In this document: positions 13,201 to 25,200 of the stretch, one piece after another
Layout: each line of letters begins with the position of its first letter
Position numbering within the stretch: the first letter of the stretch is position 1
Source: Mactra quadrangularis
Lineage: Eukaryota; Mollusca; Bivalvia; Venerida; Mactridae
Assembly: GCA_025267735.1 (NCBI GenBank)
Contig: CM046298.1
Location: forward strand, 42,107,917-42,171,916
Direction of reading: 5' to 3'
DNA length: 64,000 nucleotides
Notes under the pieces: generated by a model
The model's database searches: none
The model's input: the letters and a program-made list of their open reading frames with translations, nothing else
Told to the model about the DNA's origin: nothing
Made by a program: the position numbers and the translations under genes

Positions 13201-16200
13201 GTGAGCGGAAAATTTCAGATTGGGTTTAATCAGATTGCCTTATTATGCTTAAAGCAGAAATCTCAGATAGCAGAACTCAGATAGCAGAGGAGTTCCATCT
13301 GGATCTCTAGCAAAAACAGTAAATGTCAAACTCTGACCTTGGTTATTTTTTGATACATTGTATGATCATTTTTATGAAAATCATGTGAACCACAAACAAG
13401 CAATTATTCAAACAACACTAGTACAGTCAGGTCTCAATATAACGACATCGTTCGTTCCCAGAAATATTGTTGTTATAACGCATATGTCAGTGTAATAAAT
13501 TCTTCTGACCATGTACATTTTGGAATCAGTTTTACGTAGTTGGAGGCATTGTTCAATATATACTATTGCTTGATAGGATATATAGAAAACTGAATTAAAA
13601 TGATTGTTTTATTAAACTAAATGATTACAAGTATTTAGATCTTGTATGTGGTTGAATCTGTTTACATTTTGCTCTGGTATTATTTAGCAAGAATCTTGTA
13701 CCAGTTTAAGTGAAGTGGTTTTTAAGTTGATGAGGTTGTTGGAAGTCTGAGTGTTTATTTTCGAGTATAAACAAAATGTTGTATGTATTTTCTCTGTAGT
13801 GTGGTAAATTGATACATTTTGTTATTGTGTGACATGTATGTATTATATACTTGTAAGTCTTGTATTCGTTGAAGGGTTTTGGAATCTAGAGCGTGGATGT
13901 TAAGTTTTGTGAAAGTTTAATATGTGTCTGAAATTTTGAATACTTTAGGTTAAATTAGGTTTAATGGACTATTAATTAAATCAAGTTGATGTAAATTTTC
14001 TATAATTGAGGTAATAAAAAGTCATGAAGTAATAAGTGAATTTAAGGGCTAGAAGTGTAGTGAAAGTATAAATTAATTCTGTAGTTTTGACTTTCTATTT
14101 GTATTGATGAATATGGATTAGGGGAATATGTATAAATAAGTGACCTTAGACATTGATGACCTTTAACCTCCAGGACCTTTGATTTAAATCGACCTTTGAC
14201 ATTGGAAAGTTTAATTGGATGGAAATAACTTCAAATGAATTTAACAGTATTGTGTGATATACAAACAGTATGATAATTTGATCTATTCTATGTAGTAAGA
14301 AAGAAATTACTTGAAGTGGTTAAACTTAGAGTAGTTAACGATTGTGTGGTTTAATTAAGACTTGGATTTATTAACTGGTATATGGTATGCTACAGGTAAA
14401 AGTGTGGAAGAAAATATCATTAACAAAACAATAGTTACATTGCTGATGGATCATAAACAATCATTGCTTACACTTATAAAATGTGGATAACTGACTACTT
14501 GCCAACTGTATGTTTACGATATTCTACGATATTTACTCGTTTTAATCTGTATACTAGTTAATATCTGTTAGTATCTTATATGTTTATTGTTTCCGTGGTG
14601 ACATAATGGCTGCAAGAGGTCTTGAAATAACGTTTGACCCTCGGACTAACCTAACCAAGGTAAACATTTTTGTATTTTCACTTTTTTGTTAAGCTTTGTA
14701 TTCTGCGTTCTCATTGGTTAGTTTTTTAGTTAGCTTAGATTTGATTGAAGGGTTGAGTTTTTTCAAAATTGAGACTTGTGTCTGTGAACTGTTTTCTTGT
14801 ACGGTAATTTCCATTTTGCTCATTGGGACAACAGCTAACTTAACAACTTTTTCTGTAAATTAGATCAGAATATTGTACAACTAAACAATCTATTTTAGCG
14901 GTGGATCATTCGGAAGAAATTATAGAGCAGATATGATAGCAATGAAAACAGTGACTGGCAACCACTTTCTAAAACTGATTTTTTGGTCATAAAAGAGACA
15001 TAAAGTAATTGTGTGTTTAGGTCTAGATTTCTTGTTTTCGTATGCATACTGACTTCATATTGTTAACCATGTTTAATTATTTCACATTTGACTGACTTTG
15101 AATGGTTACAATTTTATGGAAGTTGGAAGTTATACAAAATATACATTCTAACATAAACTTAGTTTACAGGAAGTGAGTTCTGGTTAGTTTTATGTTACAG
15201 AAATGAGAGGTTTTATTTATAGAGAGGCACCTAGAACCTACAATGTGTAATTTGGATCAATCCTCTGGCATTTGATAGACTCTTAGGTTATATTGTGTTA
15301 CTGTAGTATTCATTGTTGCCAATAAAAACTTGTTAAGTTTAGTCTTAATGTGAGTAATTGAATTAGCTGAATGTTTGAAGTAATCATGAAAATTTGGCTT
15401 AATTTTACAATAATGATTGTACAAAGTCTGGTTTTACATAATGATAGAAATAACCCACATAACTATTGAGTCATAATGCAGTGATATATTATTTAGTACC
15501 AAGAAAAGGGCAGGGATGCAGAAAAAGGGACAGTGCGCATTATATGGTTTATGTTGGAGGGGTTTCTTATACACAGGGATTATATTGCATGACTGTATAG
15601 TCCGTTCTTTCTCAATTGTCAAAGCTTGAATAATTTCACGGTGACTGAATGCATTGTTTTTATACTGGCGACCTAATTGTTATTAAAAATATCTTGACTA
15701 AAACATATCATACGGCATTAGAAGCTGTACTCGATCATAATACACACTTTCGGAAACTCATGGGTGTATTACGACAATAATTTTAACAAATGCATTCACC
15801 GTAAAATTATTCATGTTTTGACAGTTGAGAAAAAACAAACAATAAAGTCAGTTTAATATCTATACGTATATCAATATAGAGAATTTATACCATATTAGAC
15901 TTAAAACAGAACTTCAATTTTTTATTTGAACTTTGTGGTCACTCACTTCATGATATTATATAACTAGTGACAGCTAGTTTATATTGTTGTGGTATGTCTG
16001 TATATTGACTCAATCAGTTAAATTAACTTCCAGTTTTAATTTCATGAAAGGCCATATAATCTAGTATATTAGTTGTTGAATTATTTATTTTACAACACAC
16101 TATATCTCTATCAATGGTTAGATCTAGTGATTGGATATTTTGAGTGGAAGGTCTGCATTTCTTGTTGAAACTATAGTCCATCTTTTCTCAACTGTCAAAG

Positions 16201-19200
16201 CATGAAAAATTTCATCGTAACTGAATTTGTTAAGTTAAGTCTTGTGTCCTCATCATACTTTTCTGCCAAGAAAGATGATATTGACGTGGTAAACTCAAAG
16301 TCACCATGAAATTATTCATGTACGTCAGTTTAGATAAAACAAAATGGGGTTCATGAAGAACTAGGCAATGATGTCAATTTTTCTCAATTAATAAAGGGAT
16401 ATGGAGAAGTTGCCAACCTTCAACAGTGGAAGGATAGGTGAGTACTTGTAATAGACTAGGGTCCAGGAAAGCTAGGTCAGGTGCATTAGCCATTGTAAAA
16501 TGATAATAATATCAATGGTATTCAATTCCCCATTCCCACAATTTTCTACCAAGACTGAGTGATATGTCATGGACGGTTCCTGCGGGGGGGGGGGGGGGGG
16601 GGTCAGGGGGGTCCCGACCCCCTCTAAAATTTAGAAAATGTACATGTTCATTAGTGTATTTCTTGCTTGTAAGTCATTTTTAAGTAGTATGAAGCAATTT
16701 TTCTCGGTGCTTAACATAGATTTAATGGTTATGTAGTTTTTATTATCAATATGTTGTATTTTTTTTTCTGCAAAATGTGTATAATGTGGTTGTGGTTCGG
16801 ACCCACCTAGAAAAGTTCGGACCCCCCCTCCCTAGAAAAGTTCGGACCCCCCTCCTTGAAAAAAATCCTGGATCCGCCCCTGTTTGTCATTAGTATATTA
16901 CATTTCTCATCAAAATAGATTGTCAAAATCATTTATGTAGATTTTATGTTCACGCTTTTGGCTGAAAGATACATTTATATGTAAAATGGCTGATAGTTAT
17001 ATTTATGTAAAGTGATACTCTTGTAAAGTGATACTCTTTCTATCCAGCATAACAATGAAATGTGGTGTTATTCCATGTAACTATATGAAGAAATATGGAA
17101 ATATCATATTTTCGAGCCAGTGATATTATGTAACATGCAACATCAGAATGAAACCATCTTCAAAACAAAACTACTGTCTGTTGCAAGTATTTAGATACAC
17201 AGGGTAAATGTGTGCGCCACTGACAGTTGAATAACATTCAACAATAGCTGTGGATAAATAGCGAAGTGTTGACATACTTTGTACCTCTTGATCTTCAAGT
17301 GCCTGTCCTTACTGTTGGACTCACTGTTTCCTTTTATATGATACTGAGTGACTAATCTAAACCACTGGTTACAGTTACATTCAACATTAAAGGAAATCAA
17401 AAATACCATGTTTAAACATAGATTGTTGTAGGGTTATAAATGCCAACTAGGTCCAAGTGAGATCTAAGTATATCAAGAATTGTGAAATAAGGGAAATGAT
17501 GAAAGTTTGAGTGTGTTAAACTACAGTTAAATACATTTAATTAAGATAAAATGGGCTGAAACGACTACAGTATTACTTCATAATAACTACATATAAAAAC
17601 ATTTTACTGTCTTTTGTAAAGTTTTATCCCACTGTCAGTAGCACAAACATTACCCTGCTGATTTAAATACTCTATATTTGGCCAATAAACACAAATATCT
17701 ATTTTTATTTTTATCTTTAACATTAGTGAGTACAGAAGTACTGTTGCGAGTATTTAAATCAGCAATGTTAATGTATGCACCTCTGAAAGTTGAATAAAAT
17801 TTGACAATTTCAGCTATCTTCAAATTCAATCTGATTAAAACCCGATCTAATATTTTTCACTCGCCGACTCACCAATTTAGATCTGGCCTTTTTCAAACGA
17901 TGGTCACGTTCAGGTTATGATACATAACTTGTTTACATCGTCTACGTCACGCAATTTGAAATGAGCCGTCTAATCCCAGACTGTGAATAATACCACTGTT
18001 AAATTAGCTTGCAAACCTTGGTCTAAAAATAGAAATTACAAAATCAAAATGTTATAGTGTTTCGTCTAGACGAAAGCTATGTATTGACTAGTCGACATAA
18101 AGGTCATCTCAATGTGACCCTCCGTTGAGATAGTAGAGATCCTGTACCACAATGCTCTACAGGATATCTGTTTACAGAGATTGTCTGCAAATTATGCATG
18201 ACATTTACTAACTTTGAGCAATGACAATGTTCCACTGTATCTATGTGCCTTCTTCAGAGAAGTAAGTGCAAGCTTAGGCTGTGTTTCGGTTATTTTGCTG
18301 ATGGGCCTTCATGTGGAAGTAATAGTGGTCAAATCTGCCAGTTAATAATGTCCCACAAAAAGAAGCTTCGCATCTGCCAATTTCTGTGAACAGATATCAT
18401 GTTGTTGTACAGGATCTCTAAGGTTTGCATGGGGGGGTCACATCAGGATGACCTTGATGTCGACCAATCAATGCATGCATAGCCTTCATCTAGACGAAAC
18501 ACTATAGTTGGTAATTTTTATTTTTACACCAAGGTTTGCGAGCTAATTTGACAGTGTTAGTAGTCAATGTAAACAAGCATAACGATTTCATCATGAATAT
18601 TGTAATGAGAAACGGTCACCTGAACATGACCATCGTAAGGAAACGGCAAGATCTAAATTAGCAAGTAGGCGAGCAGAAAATTTTACATTTGGTTTTAATC
18701 AGATTGTGCATCTGCCAGTTTGTATTGGTAGGTGTATCATTTTTTATTGATACATTAAAGCTGTTGGGTCATATCCTCGTGACTACACTTTTTGAAATTG
18801 AAGTAACCAGGTTCAACTCGACAACAACAATATGATATTGATTGATAATTTATTGTTGTTTTTGAATCGATTCAAAACCCATCTGGTTGAAAACCATAAG
18901 CAAACTTAAGACATGCGGAAGTGGACTTAAATACATGAATATAATTAGTGTAAGTTGTAACAACTGTTTTTCAAGGTATAATAAATTGTTTAAGTCAAAC
19001 TAATGTTTAAATAACTTGTTGAAAGAGAGAGACAGAGAGACAGAGAGAGAGAGAGATCTTGGAAAGGGCGTGACTTTATCAACAATATTGTCAATTCAAT
19101 ACTTAGTTCTGAAGTTTAATAAAACCTTCAATACTTTATCTCTGTATAGCTGAGATATATATATATATTGACTGAACATTCCATAGGTCATAACCTGGCA

Positions 19201-22200
19201 ATATAAGTTGAGGGAATAATTTAATATGTGAATATCTTCTATATTATATACATTTGTGGGTATAAAGGTCAAATTTGTGTTCATCTTAATTTGTTTTCTA
19301 TGTATGTCAGAGAATTTAAGAAATTTAATAATTTTTTATGTAAAAGTTTTCCCTACTTAAAATTTGTGGTTTTCTTTGTTATGTTCCTTATAGATTTAAT
19401 AAGGAAAATAAAAAGAAATGTTGTAAGAGATAGAATTTTTTTTGTAGGGAATTATTTTGGAGAATATTTTTGAATTCATTTTGGAATGCATTAAATTCTA
19501 GTGATGTGCAAGTATTCTTTATTGCTGAGATTTTGAACAATACAATTATTGTGAGTTAGTGATACATGTAGTCAAAATTAAAAAAAAACAACAACACTTT
19601 TACTCGTTCAATTATGATGCTTTTGATGAGATTTATAGTTAGAGAACTTGTTATCTTGTTTATTTATGCAACTTAGAATTGAACAAATAATATGCTTGAG
19701 ACATACAGAATTTAGAACTTGCTATTTTGTGAATTTAAACAATTTAAAGTTATTACAATGGAAGGTGATAATAAAGTTATTAAAGACAAAGATAATAAAA
19801 GTGAAAGTGAATCTACTGATAGTTCTGATTCTGATAGTTCAGCTAGCAGTGATACTGATGATAAAGTTAAAACTGAGGAGGTATATTGTACTGTATATTA
19901 TATTTTAGACAAACAGTGGCTGGAACCCCTCTTGGTCAGTCAGATTGCTTTAAAAGTGTTGGATAAATCTCACATCTCATAGTACAGTGTCTGATGTATC
20001 AGTTTCCTTTCTCTGTGATTAAAATTCAATAAACCAGGGTTGAAAGCCTTTAAATAAGCTTTTGCAAAACATTCACTGTACAAAATTGTATAAAGCCGTG
20101 GCGTAGTGGTTAGCATGTCTGACTTCGAATCCGGAGATCGCGGGTTGAGAATCCGGTCACGGCAGGTCATACCCTATACATGAGTTGTCGGCCTCGTGGT
20201 AGGGTAAGTTTGTACTGGTGATAGAAAAAGTGTCCAGGAAACCTATAGGAGGAAGAGCTGGCTGTCGTGTATATGACCTATATATGTGTTGAATGCGACG
20301 TTTAAAAAAACCAAAAAAAAACCAAACAAAACAAAATTATATGAGCAGGCTAAACCCAATCATTTTGAGTGTTGATATAAGCTTTAAGGTTGCAGTGGTA
20401 TAAACATGTGACAAAAATTCAGTAGATCTCTCCATTATTTATATACCCTTCAACTTTGAAATAAGGAAAAAACAACACTAACATATCCAACTGTATACAT
20501 GTTATTTTAATTAGGATGTTCACTTGAGTGATTCCAGTACTTTGATTTTGCTTGTTGTCATAGAGAGTAAATTGTGGTTGTTGTAAAATGTGGTTTTCAA
20601 TGTACAAATCTTACACTGTACTTTATTAACTTAGCGGTAAAGGTATCATATGTCACATACAATGTAAAGGTATCATATGTCATGTACAATGTAAAGGTAT
20701 CATATGTCATGTACAATGTAAAGGTATCATATGTCATGTACAATGTAACTAAAGGTATCATATGTCATGTACAATGTAACGTCTAAATACATGACTAATA
20801 ACATAACTATGATAATGTTATAATGTATTTTAACTTGTAAACAAAAGTTAGGAACTATTGAGTTATTTTTATCATAGCAGATCTGCAGACAGGTACAACC
20901 ACTGGTGTCAATGTATTATAGCTGACTTTGAATAATATGAGACATTGTTTATGTAGAATTTCATCAAGATTTGTCTTAAGTTATTCTAAACATGAACCCT
21001 CTAGGGTTCTTGTTCTAAAGGATCTATAAAATGGTTCGTTATATCAAGTTGTGAATAGTTAACAATTCAATGATGAACATAGCCAGTTCCGTAAAAAAAA
21101 CATTCGGGGTGAAACATTATAACAATCTAATAGTTCATTACATTTTATCAAATTTCGATTTACATATCAACATGTATGATTTATTGTGTATGTTATGCAC
21201 TACTTATGATAAATTTATCTTGAATGTCGCAGCCGTCTGTTCAACCAGTAAAATAATGTCTTTACATCACCTTATTTATCTATTGAATCAGTAAGCTCAT
21301 TTATGATAAGTACATAAATACCTGTACGCATGACCAAATAGGCAACCTGTTCTGTCTTGGGCTGCTGCGAGTATTGGAGTACTCGGATATTCGCGATCTC
21401 AACCAGAAAATCAAGCACGTTGATCCCGATCTATTTTTTGTTTAAAAATATATGAACATTTTGAGATTAATTACCACTAAAAACGAGCCGCTCTTCAAAA
21501 TGAAAACTTTAATGATCAAATTATCTAGTGTCAATATTTTTATTGATACACATTTAAACAAAAATGTTGTCACTGAAAATGCCTATAAAACGTCTGGTGA
21601 GAGAAATATTTGGAGTACATGGTTTTCCATATTGTAAAAGCTTCTGTAATTCATCAATTAATTCTGTTATTACATAAATTACTGAATGCTTCTCCATTAA
21701 CAAGTGATTCATGGTTAGAATTGTGAATCGCTACACATGAATCGTGGTTTGGATCGGATCGCTACTTACTCAACGATCCACAGCCCTAGTTCTGTTGACC
21801 AAAGCCATAGCAGTGCAGCATGTCAAGCTGACTATATAAATAAGAAACACTCAGTATACAACCTGTATTATACTTACAGTTTATGATTAACAACTACATG
21901 GAAATCTGTTAGATTAATTATATTTTAATTGATATAACATAATTTGTTTACATATGTTTTTATACTTAGTCTGTACATAGTTGATAGTTTTCTTGTTGTC
22001 ATCTCTCAACATTGTAGTTTCATGTAAATATACTCAGCTTAGTGTTTGAATAAATTGTATATTACAACATCCATGATCATTAGTCTCATACAGGTACTTG
22101 TAGAGTTAGACCCTAATACCACTTAGTATCTTATTAACCAAGTGGTCTTTTAGTTCCACTGTTGCGACCATCAAAATTGATGGTCCTGATATTTTGTGAA

Positions 22201-25200
22201 CTTCATTACTTTATTTCATGTGTAATTTGCTATTATATAAGAAGGCTGTGAAATGTATTGATTGTGTTAAAAGCAATTATAATACATTATACATGTAATT
22301 ATTGTACCTTTTGTATTGAAGGTCTGCCACATCATGGCAAATTTGACAGTTTATTACTGATATTGGTACTTCAGTCTACGAAATTAAGATATGAAAGTGG
22401 TTGCCCGAACAGGTCATTTTAGAAGCAAACACTATATCTTGTATGTAGATTTTTGGTTGCTCCAAAAGAAATTGTTGGTTGCCCAAACTAAAAAGTAGTT
22501 ATCCCGAGTAACCGGTCACCAACTAATTTCATAGACTGGTACCGCCATGTTGCTTTTGTTATTCACATGTTTTGCTATATAAACTGCAACAAAATAAATG
22601 ATATTCTCTGTTCTGTTCAATTATTGTTGTACACTGTATTTTCATCTATTACAGGTGACAGCTGGACTTGCTAGTACATATATCGGAGGAAAGAAACCAC
22701 AAGGGGCTGGAGGTGATGACTTTGATGACCTTCCCCCACCCCCACCAGAATTACTACAACAACAATATTTATATGGTGCAGCCCCACAACAAGGTGTATA
22801 TGCTAATGTAGCCCCAGGAGCTAAGGGTCAAGGGGTCGTGACCTATCACCCTGGTAAAGGTACTACAGATGTACCACAGCCACAGAGAGGACAGACTTCT
22901 AACATACCTGTCAGTACCACACCTATACAAGTTGAAAAAAGGTAATAGTTATTTTCTTAAAGAATTTTATTTAGTTATCAGCCTGTCCAGCTAGCTAAAT
23001 TGATTGCACACTAGTCTACTGATTGAGAGGTTGTGGGTTCGATTCCCAGACGGGGCATACTTTCGTGGAGTTTGGTCATGAAACTATTTCTACGGCCATT
23101 CTCCCTCCTACCAATGATTTTTAATTATGTAGGGCAGTTGTTAGATGTCACAATAGTTGGTTAACAGCTAAATCCAGAGATTTAGCCTTTCCAGGAGGAA
23201 TGAGTAGGTTGACTGACCACCGTTATATGACCTATAAAATGTGTTGCTACAGCGTTAAACCCAACAAAACAAACAAACAAACGAATCAACACAGAGCTGA
23301 CTATCCAATGACTACCAGTCATACTATGTAACCTCTTGGCAACACCTACTGGTGTTTTTAAAATCTATTTGACATAGATACTTCATGATGGTTTCCAAAG
23401 ATTATTTTCCATAGACTCAGATGAGAGATCAAGGGCTTAATTGACATTGGCTTTAACAATATTAAAGGGTTAAGGTCTGCTATAAAGACCAAATCATATG
23501 TTTTTTATATGCCAGAAAGAATTTCGGGCATATTATGTTATACCCCCTGGCGTCCGTTTGTCTGTTAGCAAATTGGTTTCCGGAGCATAACTTAAGTTCC
23601 ATTTGGCCCACAATATTCAAACTTCATAGGATGATTTACATATCAAGTAGAAGACCCCTTTTGATTTTGGGGTCACAAGGTCACTATTACCTTAAAACTG
23701 AAAACAGTTTCCGGAGCATAACTTAGGTTCCATTTGGTCCACAATATTCAAACTTCATAGGATGATTGTCCATATCGGTCAGAAGACCCTATTGATTTTG
23801 GGGTCACAAGGTCAAAGGTTAAGGTCATTATTACCTTAAAACTGAAAACAGTTTCCGAGGCATAACTTAGGTTCCATTTGGTCCACAATATTCAAACTTC
23901 ATTAGATGATTGTCCATATCAGGTAGAAGACCCCTATTGATTTTGGGGTCACAACCTCAAAGGTCAAGGTCACTATTACCTTAAAACTAAAAAAAAACAC
24001 TTTCGGGCATTTAATGCTCCGCTTAGTGGTGCTCTTGTTGACTATGTGTAAGTCTAAAATGCTTAACTTGAGAAGGGAATGGTACATAATTTAATTCGAG
24101 GGTTGCCCACAAGACTATAGTAAGTGCACTGCATTAAAGAGGGAGTTACTACAATCTTGCGGGCAACTCTCGATATGTCAAGACTGTGCCGCTATTTAGA
24201 CCATTAGCCTATGTGTGCTAATAGTAACTTACTGTACTATCAATGTGTCAATGTATGATTGTATAATATTGTTGCAGAAATATAGGCCAGGAACCACCAG
24301 CCCCTCCTCCAACATTTAAACTTATACCAGTTAAAACAGAGAAAGATCATGGTCCCCCACCTAAACCACAGACTGCTACAACACATCAGAAACCATCATT
24401 AGAAACTATTGATAGACAAGTTTTACATACAGTTGATGACCATGCTATACAGGTATGTATTGTAGAATTTTATATTGCTGTCATTCAGTCATCATGAAAC
24501 ATGATGGCAGGCAGACAAATCCTGTAAAAAATAGAAGGTCTGTCTAGATCTGCAGGTTTCCAGGACCAAATGTCGGGCAAACAATTGGATCTCATCCACA
24601 CAGATTTCAATTAATAAAATTATGTAAAATGTCTCTGGTCCTGTTAGACTTGGTTTGGTCCTGTAAAATGTTAAACTTCACAGGACCTACTGTCCAGTAA
24701 TAAACTGTTGAGTTTCACGGTGACCACTGTCAGTGAAACATACGTTACAAAAATGTTTTTCTTAGTACAGATAGGGTACATTTTGTGAATTAAGTCATTT
24801 TAATCTCAATTTTAGCTTTTCAAAGGGAGTTTCATCAATATAAAAATGATTATTTTGTTAAGTTATATATTATCAGATATACATGTTTATCTTACCTCGT
24901 ACAGAATACTCGTTTTTCATTGGCCGAGAGCGGTCACGTGCTGACCATGTATTATCCCATATTAGGTCAGTAGATTCTAATATCCAGTCAGTAACAAAAT
25001 TTATAAATGATAGCGCTGACGAAACCTTATTTTTCATTCAGATGGGGGTACTCGGTAAGATAAATTCGTTTCACAGTCAGTTACTGACCGGATACGGTGT
25101 GATACCGGGTCAGTGAATAAATATTGGGCTCGAGCTACGCTCTCACCCAATATTAATTTACTGACCCGGTATCACACCGTATCCGGTCAGTAACTGACTG

